Assembly (NCBI GenBank): GCA_963678565.1
Contig: OY782875.1
Span: forward strand, 1,240,001-1,304,000
Reading direction: 5' to 3'
DNA length: 64,000 bases
Source: SKHV01 sp963678565
GTDB taxonomy: Bacteria; Bacteroidota; Bacteroidia; Bacteroidales; Prolixibacteraceae
The position numbers were made by a program, and so were the translations under genes. Of this stretch, positions 50,286 to 59,563 are shown piece by piece (position 1 is the stretch's first letter; each line of letters opens with the position of its first letter). The notes beneath the pieces are model-generated. The model made no database searches. It worked only from the letters and a program-made list of their open reading frames with translations, and was not told where the DNA came from.

Positions 50286-51464
50286 ATGTCAAAAACGAAA
50301 AAGAAATTTAACAGTGCTCAAATAGTATCGATTTCGTTAGCGCACCACATTCACGATATCTATACTTCTTTTCTTGCCCCAATTCTACCGTTATTAATGG
50401 AGAAATTTGGGATCACTTATTCAATGGCAGGTTTGTTGAATGTTATGCAGCGCATTCCATCTTTATTAAATCCCTTTGTGGGCATGATGGCTGATAAGGT
50501 CAGTGTGCGGTATTTTGTCATTTTCACACCAGCTCTTACTGCCATTTCGATGAGTTTATTGGGCGTTGCACCTAGCTATACTTTTGCCGCAATATTATTG
50601 TTTGTTTCGGGCATCAGTTCAACCTTGTTTCATGTTCCAACTCCTGTAATGATCAAGCATGTTTCAGGTGGTCAAATTGGCAAGGGAATGAGTTTTTATA
50701 TGTTGGGTGGAGAATTGGCGCGCACCTTAGGTCCAATTATTGTTTTAGGGGCAATTTCGCTTTGGGGATTAGAGGGAACTTATAAGTTAATTCCTATGGG
50801 CTTGCTTGCTTCGGCAATTCTCTTTTACAAATTCAAGGATGTTAAAATTAAACAGGAATTTAAAAAAGATGGAAGCAAAGAGCTGGTTGAAAGTTATAAA
50901 ACCACCTTAAAGCGTTTTGCACCTGTTTTAATTACCACTACCAGTATCGTTTTATTTCGAGGTGGAATGAAATCGGCTTTAACCTTGTATTTACCAACTT
51001 ACATTAGCGAGGCCGGAAATAGTTTGTGGTTTGCCGGAATTTCACTTTCGGTGTTGCAATTGGCAGGAGCAGCCGGAACTTTTTTAAGTGGAACAATTTC
51101 GGATAAAATTGGTCGTAAAAATTTGTTTGTTATTTCAGCGATAGGTGCACCAATTTTAATGTTTTTGTTTATCAATGCAAGTGGCGTTTGGTCAATTATT
51201 TTATTGGTAGTACTTGGTATTTTTATTTTTGCTCCGGGCCCGGTTATGTTAGCTTCGATTCATGATAAGGAAACAAAAAATGGAGCTTTTATTAATGGCG
51301 TTTACATGGGGATGAATTTCTTAATTAACTCTATTAATGTGTTGGCCATTGGCTGGTTGGCTGACAGGATTACCTTGCATACTACCTTTCAAATATCTAT
51401 TCTTTGGGGAATTTTAGTAATTCCTTTTGTACTGCGTTTCAAAGAAACAAGAAATGTAAGCTAG
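50286..51464 (+). CDS. MFS transporter, fosmidomycin-resistance (Fsr)-like
   Basis: A 392-residue MFS transporter with 12 predicted helices in two halves and a cytoplasmic linker near residue 195. The N-terminal motif ISLAHHIHDIYTSFLAPILPLLMEKFGITYSMAGLL is typical of the Fsr subfamily. Substrate unknown. The GTG ATG start offers two choices; I use the ATG at 50286. Confidence 0.88.
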   Translation: MSKTKKKFNSAQIVSISLAHHIHDIYTSFLAPILPLLMEKFGITYSMAGLLNVMQRIPSLLNPFVGMMADKVSVRYFVIFTPALTAISMSLLGVAPSYTFAAILLFVSGISSTLFHVPTPVMIKHVSGGQIGKGMSFYMLGGELARTLGPIIVLGAISLWGLEGTYKLIPMGLLASAILFYKFKDVKIKQEFKKDGSKELVESYKTTLKRFAPVLITTTSIVLFRGGMKSALTLYLPTYISEAGNSLWFAGISLSVLQLAGAAGTFLSGTISDKIGRKNLFVISAIGAPILMFLFINASGVWSIILLVVLGIFIFAPGPVMLASIHDKETKNGAFINGVYMGMNFLINSINVLAIGWLADRITLHTTFQISILWGILVIPFVLRFKETRNVS

Positions 51465-51511
51465 ATTTTTTAAGATTTTTTTGGAATTATTTAACGAGGT
51501 GGGAAGATTTT

Positions 51512-51682
51512 TTAATTGTATTGTCGACCAACATGGTTGGTCCTGTTTTCGTAAGCTTCCATGAGTTTGGTAAGCTCTATTGCTTCCTTGTGTTCTGGCG
51601 TTCCGGGTTCAGAATCACAGATCTCAAGGAAGCGCAAAATCGCGTCGCGATATTCTTTTTCTGAAATAATTATTTTAGTCAT
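51512..51682 (-). CDS. Small HigA-like protein (N-terminal part only)
   Basis: A 56-residue ORF missed by length filters, 14 bases after the polA stop on the same strand. The middle reads CDSEPGTPEHKEAIELTKLMEAYE, like the DAEPGTPEGDELELLATLIEAYE segment that precedes the helix-turn-helix in HigA antitoxins. The helix-turn-helix is missing. It may be an isolated, truncated antitoxin or a small protein of its own. No toxin (HigB) gene is next to it. Confidence 0.6.
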   Translation of the reverse strand: MTKIIISEKEYRDAILRFLEICDSEPGTPEHKEAIELTKLMEAYENRTNHVGRQYN

Positions 51683-51696
51683 AAAAAAGATACAGA

Positions 51697-54477
51697 TTAA
51701 TGAGCTTCTAACCAGTTTTTTCCTTTTCCAATTTCCACGGTAAGTGGTACATCTAATTTAACGGCATTCTCCATTGAATGTTTAATGATGGTTGACAATT
51801 CTTCTACTTCATCAGCAAAAGCATCGAAGTTTAATTCATCATGTACTTGTAAAATCATTTTCGATTTTAATCCTTTTTGTTCTATCTGGTTTTGAATTTC
51901 AATCATTGCAATTTTTATGATGTCAGCAGCTGTTCCTTGTATCGGTGCATTAATTGCATTTCGTTCTGCAATTCCGCGCACTACAGCATTGGCCGAATTA
52001 ATATCTTTGAGATAACGCTTTCGACCTAACATTGTTTTTACAAAGCCTGTTTTTCTGGCTTCTTCAATGCTGAAATCCATAAACTCTTTCACTTTTGGGA
52101 AGGCTTCAAAATAACCATCAATAATTTCTTTTGCTTCTTTACGACTGATGTTAAGTCGTTGCGATAGTCCAAATGCTGAAATACCATAAATGATACCAAA
52201 GTTGGCCGTTTTTGCTTTTCGGCGCATGTCGGAACTTACTTCCGATTCTTCTACTTTAAATATTTTAGCGGCAGTTCTTGAATGGATATCCACCTCTTGA
52301 GCAAATGCTTCAACCATGGCCGGATCTTTGCTTAAGGCAGCCATAATCCTAAGTTCGATTTGAGAATAGTCGGCCGATAAAAACACATTTCCTTTATGCG
52401 CAGGAATAAATGCTTTTCTTATTTCCTTTCCTTTTTCATCGCGTATTGGAATGTTTTGCAAATTTGGATTCACCGAGCTTAGTCTTCCGGTAGCTGCCAC
52501 TGCCTGATTATATGAGGTGTGAATCATTCCTGTTTTTTCATTAACCAATTTAGGAAGTGCTTCTATATAAGTGCTTAGTAGTTTTCTTAAACCACGAAAT
52601 TCCAAAATCTTATTTACAATCGGATGCTTATCGGTTAAGCGTTGCAGTGTTTCTTCGTTGGTGGAATATTGCTTTGTTTTTGTTTTTTTAGCGTTTTCTT
52701 GAATTTTAAGCTTTTCAAACAGAATAGGTCCTAGTTGTTTGGGGGAAGAAACATTGAATTCTTCGCCTGCTAATTCCTGAATATCTTTTTCTAATTGATC
52801 AATTTCGTTACTTAATGCTTGTGCTGAGTTATTTAATGAATTGCTATCAATTTTAACTCCATTTAATTCCATTTCGAGTAAAACGGAAAGTAAAGGCATT
52901 TCAATCTCGTTAAACAATTTATACAACTCGCTTTCCTCAAGCTCTTTGGCGAGTGGTGCTTTTAATTGAAAGGTGATATCTGCATCTTCGCAAGCATAAT
53001 CTACAATTTCTTGTGGTTCAACTTGTCGCATTGTTTTTTGATTTTTCCCTTTCTTTCCAATCAGTTGCTCCGTTGGAACTTTTTTGTAATTCAAATAAAG
53101 TTCACTCAGATAATCTAAGTTGTGTCTGATTTCAGGTTGAATCAAATAGTGGGCAATCATTGTATCGAAAATTGGCCCTTTCACTTTTAGTCCATATTGA
53201 GCGAGAATCAATAGATCGAATTTTATATTTTGCCCAATTTTTAGGATTTTTTCGTCTTCAAAAATGAGTTTGAATTCTTGAACTATTTTTTCTGCTTCTT
53301 TTCGGTCTTCTGGAAGATGCACGCAATAGGCTTCTCCGTTTTTTTTCGAAAAAGAGATACAGACTAACTCATCGGTAAGTGGAGATAGACCAGTTGTTTC
53401 GGTATCGAAACAAAATTCTTTTGAAACGGCAAGCTCAGCTCTTAACGAAGCACGTTGCATTTCATTTTCAACTGAGAAATATTGATGTTCTTCGGTTGTT
53501 ATATTTTTGAGTTGCGAAGGACTTGCTTCTTCTTCAGATTCAACCGGGCTGCTAAACAAATCGCCTTGAACTGGATTTGGAGATTTTTTTGCACCGCCTG
53601 AAATTTTTGCAGCAAGTGTTCTAAATTCTAATTCATTAAATAATTCAAGCAATGCTTCCTTGTCCGATTCCCCTTTCTTCATTTTATCGAAAGAGATGTC
53701 GATAGGAACCTCGCGATTGATTACTACCAATTCGCGCGACAAATAAACTTGTTCCTTATTTTCAATCAGATTTTGTTTCTGCTTTCCTTTTAAGTCTTCA
53801 ATATTGTTGTACAAGTTTGAAATAGAGCCATATTTCCCAATTAATTTCATGGCAGTTTTAGGACCAATACCGGGGCATCCAGGAATGTTGTCGGCTGAAT
53901 CTCCCATTAATCCTAAAATATCAATTACTTGTTCAGTATTTTCAATTAAAAAGTTTTCTTTAACTTCATCAACTCCCCAAATTTGGGCTTTTTCGCCACC
54001 TTTGGCCGGTTTATACATTACTGTATTTTCGTTTACCAATTGAGCATAATCCTTATCGGGTGTCATCATAAAGGTATCGAAGCCCTCATTAGATGCTTTC
54101 TTCGAAATTGTGCCAATAATGTCGTCTGCCTCAAATCCTTGCATCTCAAGGATCGGAATGTTATAGGCTTCTATAACCTTGCGAATGTAGGGAACCGCAG
54201 TTCGAATATCTTCAGGCATTGCCTCTCGGTTTGCTTTGTAAGCTTCAAACATTTCGTGTCGAAATGTAGGGCCATGCATATCGAAGGCAACCGCAATATA
54301 ATCTGGTTTTTCAGCTGAAAGTACTTGTTCAAGCGTATTTACAAATCCTAAAATTGCCGAGGTATTTTGACCTTTCGAATTAAATCTAGGATTTCTGATA
54401 AACGCGAAGTAAGAACGATAAATTAATGCATAGGCATCGAGAAGGAATAATTTCTTGTTGGAATTGTCAGGTGTCAT
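51697..54477 (-). CDS. polA: DNA polymerase I
   Basis: A 926-residue full-length enzyme for repair and Okazaki-fragment processing. The 5' nuclease (about 1-290, LFLLDAYALIYRSYFAF, GDSADNIPGCPGIGPKTA), the 3'-5' exonuclease (about 330-520, with the intact CFDTETTGLSPL active-site motif, unlike species that lost it), and the polymerase domain (SADYSQIELRIMAALS, RRKAKTANFGIIYGIS, QVHDELNF) are all visible. It is preceded by the queD-like gene 5 bases away on the same strand. Confidence 0.97.
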   Translation of the reverse strand: MTPDNSNKKLFLLDAYALIYRSYFAFIRNPRFNSKGQNTSAILGFVNTLEQVLSAEKPDYIAVAFDMHGPTFRHEMFEAYKANREAMPEDIRTAVPYIRKVIEAYNIPILEMQGFEADDIIGTISKKASNEGFDTFMMTPDKDYAQLVNENTVMYKPAKGGEKAQIWGVDEVKENFLIENTEQVIDILGLMGDSADNIPGCPGIGPKTAMKLIGKYGSISNLYNNIEDLKGKQKQNLIENKEQVYLSRELVVINREVPIDISFDKMKKGESDKEALLELFNELEFRTLAAKISGGAKKSPNPVQGDLFSSPVESEEEASPSQLKNITTEEHQYFSVENEMQRASLRAELAVSKEFCFDTETTGLSPLTDELVCISFSKKNGEAYCVHLPEDRKEAEKIVQEFKLIFEDEKILKIGQNIKFDLLILAQYGLKVKGPIFDTMIAHYLIQPEIRHNLDYLSELYLNYKKVPTEQLIGKKGKNQKTMRQVEPQEIVDYACEDADITFQLKAPLAKELEESELYKLFNEIEMPLLSVLLEMELNGVKIDSNSLNNSAQALSNEIDQLEKDIQELAGEEFNVSSPKQLGPILFEKLKIQENAKKTKTKQYSTNEETLQRLTDKHPIVNKILEFRGLRKLLSTYIEALPKLVNEKTGMIHTSYNQAVAATGRLSSVNPNLQNIPIRDEKGKEIRKAFIPAHKGNVFLSADYSQIELRIMAALSKDPAMVEAFAQEVDIHSRTAAKIFKVEESEVSSDMRRKAKTANFGIIYGISAFGLSQRLNISRKEAKEIIDGYFEAFPKVKEFMDFSIEEARKTGFVKTMLGRKRYLKDINSANAVVRGIAERNAINAPIQGTAADIIKIAMIEIQNQIEQKGLKSKMILQVHDELNFDAFADEVEELSTIIKHSMENAVKLDVPLTVEIGKGKNWLEAH

Positions 54478-54482
54478 GTTTT

Positions 54483-54929
54483 TTAATTATCGCTTGCATC
54501 CCATTCTGCAAAAGAACTGGCCGTTTCGTAAAGTTTAACTTTTTTTAATTCAATTCCTTCTGGTAATAATGGTTGTATTTTTTCAACAATGTAAACTACC
54601 ATGTTTTCGCAGGTTGGTTGAAAGTCGAATACAAAATGACGTTCATACATTTCGTTTAATTCTAAAAGTTTCTCGTGTGGGGCACGACTATTAATCACCA
54701 AAGAGTGATCGAACTTATCAACAATTTCGTGTTTTACTATTCTTTTCAAATCACCAAAATCAATTACCATCCCATTTTTTTTGTCATCGGGATTGTTGAT
54801 TGGTTCACCTGCAACAGTTACATAAAGTTTATAGGTGTGTCCGTGAATGTTTTTACATAAACCATCGTAATTCCAAAGGGCATGCGCCATTTCGAAATCA
54901 TAAAATTTTGTAACCCTAATTTTGGCCAT
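54483..54929 (-). CDS. queD: 6-carboxytetrahydropterin synthase QueD-like
   Basis: A 148-residue T-fold enzyme. The zinc histidines are in FEMAHALWNYDG and NIHGHTYKLYV; the Cys before KNIHGH is the catalytic one. It is either QueD (queuosine pathway) or a 6-pyruvoyl-tetrahydropterin synthase; no other queuosine gene is nearby, so I give the symbol with caution. The stop is 5 bases before the polA start, probably the same transcript. Confidence 0.82.
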   Translation of the reverse strand: MAKIRVTKFYDFEMAHALWNYDGLCKNIHGHTYKLYVTVAGEPINNPDDKKNGMVIDFGDLKRIVKHEIVDKFDHSLVINSRAPHEKLLELNEMYERHFVFDFQPTCENMVVYIVEKIQPLLPEGIELKKVKLYETASSFAEWDASDN

Positions 54930-55013
54930 AAGTTTTTTTATTTAAATGCTTGTTATTAGAAGTAACAACAAGATTTTAATTTTGTTAAGAATTAAGAAGG
55001 GAATTTTAAGTTG

Positions 55014-55316
55014 TTACTCTTCGCAACCACATTTATTAAGGCAATCGATAATTTGACCTAAAACGGGATGTTTTAAAAAGTAATAAGAATTTTTCCCATC
55101 ACGTTTTGAACATAATACGCCATTGCTTTTTAATATACCAAGATGGTGTGAAGCGGTTGATTGTTCAATTTCTAACATCTGATGAATTTGAGTAACGTTT
55201 AATTTTTCTCCTTCTTTTAAACAATGCATTATAGAAATGCGGATTGGGTGGGCCATTGCTTTTAGCATGCCTGTTGCTCTTTCAACGTTTTCTTGATCAA
55301 ATTCAGTTGTGAACAT
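55014..55316 (-). CDS. ArsR-family winged-helix regulator
   Basis: A 100-residue regulator. Winged helix in IRISIMHCLKEGEKLNVTQIHQMLEIEQSTASHHLGILKSNGVLCSKRDGKNSYYFL. Metal-type C-terminus CLNKCGCEE supplies three Cys in five positions, so it probably senses a metal or sulfur species. The usual CxC of ArsR in the recognition helix is absent (the Cys lies in IMHCLKE instead). It is monocistronic, 232 bases from the divergent polyprenyl synthase. Target unknown. Confidence 0.88.
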   Translation of the reverse strand: MFTTEFDQENVERATGMLKAMAHPIRISIMHCLKEGEKLNVTQIHQMLEIEQSTASHHLGILKSNGVLCSKRDGKNSYYFLKHPVLGQIIDCLNKCGCEE

Positions 55317-55515
55317 ATTTAGATGTTTTTATTGCAAATTTAGAAATTTATAGGGCAAATGGAAGGTAATGATAAGTGTATATGGAGTTTGTGCTTTAAA
55401 AATGGGTAATTTATATTTAATCCAAGTAGAAGCAAATAATTATACGGATTTCAATTTTATATGCAAATTTGAATAGTTATTATTGTCAAGAGATTCAAAT
55501 GGAAGCGAAATGAGC

Positions 55516-55523
55516 TATTTTTG
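55516..55523 (+). promoter_or_regulatory. Promoter -7 element of the polyprenyl synthase gene
   Basis: TATTTTTG is an exact -7 match, 25 bases before the ATG at 55549. No clear -33 element stands at the right distance. Confidence 0.4.
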
Positions 55524-55548
55524 CTTACTTTATTAGAGAATATTATAC

Positions 55549-56523
55549 ATGTCAAATCTGAAAAAAATAAAGCTACCAGTTCGTGCAGAGCTGGAACAAT
55601 TTGAAAGCTATTTTCGCAATGTTACTAAGTCGGATGTAAAGTTGCTTAATTTAATTTTGAACTACATCATTAGAACAAAGGGTAAGCAAATAAGACCATT
55701 GTTTGTTTTTCTATCCGCAAAAATATTTGGTAAAATTGATGACAGCACCTATTTGGCAGCAACCACAATTGAATTGTTGCATTCGGCAACTTTAGTGCAC
55801 GATGATGTAATTGATGAATCTTTTGAGCGAAGAGGAAAGCTCTCAATTAATGCGATTTGGAGAAACAAGGTTGCGGTGTTAATTGGCGACTTTTTGTTGT
55901 CGAAAGGACTCCTACTTACTACGAAACATAAAGAGTTTGAGATTCTTGAAATTATTTCAAAAGCAGTTCAAGATACAATTGAAGGCGAATTATTGCAGGA
56001 TGAAAAAAGTCGTAAGCTGGATATTAACGAGGAAACCTATTTCGAAATAATCAAAAAGAAAACAGCATCTTTAATTGCAACGAGCATTGCGGTGGGAACC
56101 TTTTCGGCTACTCGGGATATAGCGCAGGTTGAAGTTATGCATGAAATGGGAATGCTCGCAGGAATTGCTTTTCAAATTAGAGATGACATTTTTGACTATC
56201 AAGATAAAGGAATAATTGGAAAACCAACGGGAAACGATATTAAGGATAAGAAAATAACCTTGCCTTTAATACATGTATTAAATAAGGCAAGCACTGAAGA
56301 ACGAAGGGAGATTCTTCGTATTGTAAAAAGAAAGAATCATCGGAAAGAGCAAGTGCTTAAACTTATCAATTTAGTGAAAGAGCGTGGCGGATTGGAATAC
56401 GCAAACTTAAAAATGTACGAATACCGCGATAAGGCTTTGGCAAAATTAAATGAGCTGCCCGAAAGTGAAGCAAGAGAAGCCATGGCCGATTTAATAAATT
56501 ATATTATTACGCGCAAAAAATAA
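55549..56523 (+). CDS. Polyprenyl diphosphate synthase
   Basis: A 324-residue trans-prenyltransferase with both Asp-rich motifs: LVHDDVIDES (first) and FQIRDDIFDYQ (second), plus GKQIRPLFV and KDKKITLPLIH. It lengthens isoprenoid diphosphates, most likely to the octaprenyl/menaquinone side-chain range, judging from bulky residues before the first motif. It is a housekeeping single gene; a terminator follows at 56522. Confidence 0.93.
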   Translation: MSNLKKIKLPVRAELEQFESYFRNVTKSDVKLLNLILNYIIRTKGKQIRPLFVFLSAKIFGKIDDSTYLAATTIELLHSATLVHDDVIDESFERRGKLSINAIWRNKVAVLIGDFLLSKGLLLTTKHKEFEILEIISKAVQDTIEGELLQDEKSRKLDINEETYFEIIKKKTASLIATSIAVGTFSATRDIAQVEVMHEMGMLAGIAFQIRDDIFDYQDKGIIGKPTGNDIKDKKITLPLIHVLNKASTEERREILRIVKRKNHRKEQVLKLINLVKERGGLEYANLKMYEYRDKALAKLNELPESEAREAMADLINYIITRKK

Positions 56524-56548
56524 GAGCAACCCCGAAGGATTGCTCTTT
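56522..56548. terminator. Terminator between polyprenyl synthase and frr
   Basis: AAGAGCAA (56522-56529) and TTGCTCTT (56540-56547) form an 8-base stem with loop CCCCGAAGGA (inner C-G pairs). Convergent genes; A/T runs on both sides allow termination in both directions. Confidence 0.65.
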
Positions 56549-56586
56549 AATAGCCATGAAAACACAAACTTTATCGTAAGATAAAT

Positions 56587-57150
56587 TTATACGGTTAGAA
56601 TTTCGTCATGTTTGGCTGCAACAAGTGCATCAACCTTTTTCGAATATTCGTTAGTTATTTCTTGAACTTCTTCAACGGCAATTTTTTCTGCATCTTCAGA
56701 AAGACCGTCTTTTAATAATTTTTTCAACTGATCATTTGCATCTTTTCTAGTATTTCGAACGCTAACTTTAGCATTTTCACCTACTTTATTTGCATCTTTT
56801 ACAAGCGTTTTTCTTCGCTCTTCAGTTAAAGGTGGTATAAATATACGAATTATTTCGCCATTGTTTTCAGGATTAAAGCCCAGATTTGAATTAATAATTG
56901 CTTTTTCAATATCCGAAATGATATTTTTTTCCCAAGGTTGAATTGCAATTGTTTTTGCATCGGGAGTTGAAACATTTGAAACTTGGCTTAAAGGGGTTTG
57001 AGCGCCATAATATTCAACATAAATTCCATCCAACATACGTGGAGATGCTTTTCCCGCACGAATATGCACTAATTCATTATCTAAATGTTCAATGGCCGAC
57101 TGCATACCTTCGCGCGCCATATCTAATATCATATCAACTTCTTCGTCCAT
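56587..57150 (-). CDS. frr: Ribosome recycling factor
   Basis: A 187-residue protein that with EF-G splits post-termination ribosomes. Seen: VHIRAGKASPRMLDGIYVEYYGAQTPLSQVSNVS, ISDIEKAIINSNLGFNP and LTEERRKTLVKDANKVGENAKVSVRNTRKDAND. Normal length. Single gene here; pyrH, often adjacent, is not in the window. Confidence 0.96.
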   Translation of the reverse strand: MDEEVDMILDMAREGMQSAIEHLDNELVHIRAGKASPRMLDGIYVEYYGAQTPLSQVSNVSTPDAKTIAIQPWEKNIISDIEKAIINSNLGFNPENNGEIIRIFIPPLTEERRKTLVKDANKVGENAKVSVRNTRKDANDQLKKLLKDGLSEDAEKIAVEEVQEITNEYSKKVDALVAAKHDEILTV

Positions 57151-57289
57151 CTTTGAATTCTAAAATTTATAAGCTTGAACAAAATTATAAAAATTTTGCT
57201 TAGCTGAAAATAGTCATTTTTTGAATATTTCCCTTAGTAAATAGATTTATAGCAACAATATACTTCAAAAAGAAGTTATTATTTTAATT

Positions 57290-58240
57290 TTGAGACCGAA
57301 AAAAATTAAAACTGTGGCTGGAAGATTAAATTATTTACATCCGATTCCCCAAATTATACTTCTGATAATAATTGCATTGGTATCAGCTTTGTTGCTTACA
57401 ATTGTTGGTATGGTGGTGGCGATTCCAATATTTGGATTAGAAATGTTTGGGAGTATGTTTACAGGGAATGTTCAGAATATGGATATTGGGTTTCTGAAAT
57501 ATTTACAATTGTTGCAAGGAATTGGGATGTTTGTTGTTCCGGCCTTTATCACCGCAGCGTTAATTAGTAAACGTCCATTAAATTTTCTTTGGTTTGGTAA
57601 AAAAGTAAACTTTAAAAGTGTTTTGCTAACCATTGTGATGATTTATGCCGTTGTTCCACTAATTAATTTAACAGGAATGTGGAATAGTAATTTGCAGCTG
57701 CCTGAATTCATGTCTGGAATTGAGAATTGGATGACCGCACGTGAAGAACAGGCTGCGATAATTACTGAGAAATTTGTACAATCGGAACATCTTGGACAAA
57801 TGCTTTTCAATATATTTTTAATCGCAGTAATTCCTGCGATTGGAGAGGAGTTATTTTTTAGAGGTGTGATTCAAACTGTATTGGCCAAATGGTTTAAAAA
57901 CTATCATGTTGCAATTTTTACCGCTGCCTTTGTGTTTAGTTTCTTCCACTTACAATTTTATGGCTTTCTTCCGCGATTTATCTTGGGTGTTCTATTTGGT
58001 TACTTATTGGTTTGGAGTGGCAATATTTGGCTGCCGATTTTGGCTCATTTTATAAACAATGCTACCGCAGTAGTTGCCTATCATTTTATGGGTAAAGGAG
58101 CTATTTCTGTTGATCCAGAGGCTATTGGAACCGATAGTGCCTTTGGCTGGATGGCTATTTTAAGTATTGTAATTGTTGTTGCTTCTCTTTTAGCAATTCG
58201 AGTGTATGAGTTTAAAAAGAAAATCGAAGTAAACATTTAA
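57290..58240 (+). CDS. CPBP-family glutamic intramembrane protease (second copy)
   Basis: A 316-residue membrane protein with eight or so helices. Complete motifs: EELFFRGVIQ (EExxxR), FFHLQFYGF (FxxxH), and AHFINNATAVVAY (HxxxN). It starts with a TTG at 57290, since no ATG precedes the first helix; the GTG at 57314 is an alternative. It is larger and more canonical than the copy at 22735-23349 and has no obvious sorting partner. Substrate unknown. Confidence 0.85.
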   Translation: MRPKKIKTVAGRLNYLHPIPQIILLIIIALVSALLLTIVGMVVAIPIFGLEMFGSMFTGNVQNMDIGFLKYLQLLQGIGMFVVPAFITAALISKRPLNFLWFGKKVNFKSVLLTIVMIYAVVPLINLTGMWNSNLQLPEFMSGIENWMTAREEQAAIITEKFVQSEHLGQMLFNIFLIAVIPAIGEELFFRGVIQTVLAKWFKNYHVAIFTAAFVFSFFHLQFYGFLPRFILGVLFGYLLVWSGNIWLPILAHFINNATAVVAYHFMGKGAISVDPEAIGTDSAFGWMAILSIVIVVASLLAIRVYEFKKKIEVNI

Positions 58241-58315
58241 TTATTGATTTCTAAACTGTTTAAAATTCAATTAATTAAACTTGCCTTGTCAAGCATTTCA
58301 TGTTGATTCTTTTTC

Positions 58316-58323
58316 TATTTTTG
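58316..58323 (+). promoter_or_regulatory. Promoter -7 element of the M16 peptidase gene
   Basis: TATTTTTG is an exact -7 match, 19 bases upstream of the ATG at 58343. Confidence 0.42.
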
Positions 58324-58342
58324 CCCCCTGCAAATAGATTCG

Positions 58343-59563
58343 ATGGAATACCAAATATTTACATTAAAAAACGGAATTAGAGTAATTCACCAAGCTTCCG
58401 ATGCTCGAGTGGCTCATTTTGGTGTGATTATGAATACTGGTTCGCGCGATGAATTGCCCGATGAGCAAGGAATGGCGCACTTTATTGAGCATACAATTTT
58501 TAAAGGCACACAAAAGCGAAAAGCTTTTCAAATTATCAATCGTGTTGAAAATGTTGGAGGCGAAATAAATGCTTATACCACCAAAGAAGAAACAGCAATA
58601 TATGCTACTTTCTTGAAAGAATATTACGACCGTTCGATTGACTTGGTCAGCGATATTATTAAAAATGCTTCCTTTCCCGAAAAAGAATTAACCAAGGAAA
58701 AAGAGGTGATTATCGATGAGATTAATTCGTATAACGATTCTCCATCTGAATTAATTTACGACGAGTTTGAGGAACTGGTTTTTGACGGTCATCCAATCGC
58801 TCGAAATATTCTTGGAACTCCTGAAACAGTGCGTAGTTTCAATAAGGAAAAGGTATTTAATTTCATGAAACGTAATTATCATGCTAAGGATATGGTAATT
58901 TGCTCTATTGGAAACATTGACATTCGAAAGTTTAAGAAATACATTCATCAATATTTCGATGACTTTCCAGAAAGTAGTTCTGTTCGCGAGCGCGAGCCAT
59001 TTTCTGGCTATCAACCATCGTATAAGGAAATTGAAAAAGATACTTACCAGTCGCATGCCGTGATTGGCGGAACCGCTTATGCATTGCAAAATGACAAACG
59101 AATGCCCATGATATTATTGAATAATATTTTGGGAGGAAATTCAATGAATTCGCGTTTGAACATGGCATTGCGAGAGCGAAATGGCATGGCTTACAACATC
59201 GAATCGAGCTATACTCCCTATTCCGATACCGGAATTCTGATGATCTATTTTGGAACCGAAAACAATAATTTAGAAAAGGCTTTTAAACTGATACAAAAGG
59301 AATTTCAATTATTGCGGAACAATGCAATGGGCCCCAATCAGTTAATTAAAGCGCAAAAACAATTGATTGGTCAGCTGGCAATTTCAAGCGAAAATAGGGA
59401 AGATCTGATGCTTAACATAGGCCGCAGTTTACTTTATTTCGATAAAGTTGATCCTTTGTCGACGGTTTATCAGAAAATTGAAGAAATTACTGCAAGTGAT
59501 ATTATGGAAGTAGCGAATGAAGTTTTGAATAAAGAAAATCTTTCAACATTAATTTATAAGTGA
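58343..59563 (+). CDS. M16-family zinc peptidase
   Basis: A 406-residue peptidase of the pitrilysin/processing-peptidase family. The inverted zinc motif HxxEH is HFIEH (H46, E49, H50), with the third ligand downstream (EINAYTTKEETAIYATF). The second half is a catalytically silent repeat (LRERNGMAYNIESSYTPY). It lacks a signal peptide, so it may act in the cytoplasm. The last bases overlap the methyltransferase start. Confidence 0.92.
   Translation: MEYQIFTLKNGIRVIHQASDARVAHFGVIMNTGSRDELPDEQGMAHFIEHTIFKGTQKRKAFQIINRVENVGGEINAYTTKEETAIYATFLKEYYDRSIDLVSDIIKNASFPEKELTKEKEVIIDEINSYNDSPSELIYDEFEELVFDGHPIARNILGTPETVRSFNKEKVFNFMKRNYHAKDMVICSIGNIDIRKFKKYIHQYFDDFPESSSVREREPFSGYQPSYKEIEKDTYQSHAVIGGTAYALQNDKRMPMILLNNILGGNSMNSRLNMALRERNGMAYNIESSYTPYSDTGILMIYFGTENNNLEKAFKLIQKEFQLLRNNAMGPNQLIKAQKQLIGQLAISSENREDLMLNIGRSLLYFDKVDPLSTVYQKIEEITASDIMEVANEVLNKENLSTLIYK

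Noticed and set aside
50205..51511. hisI/hisE after hisF
   Set aside because: The only gene there is the MFS transporter; no HisI or HisE motif was found in the window.
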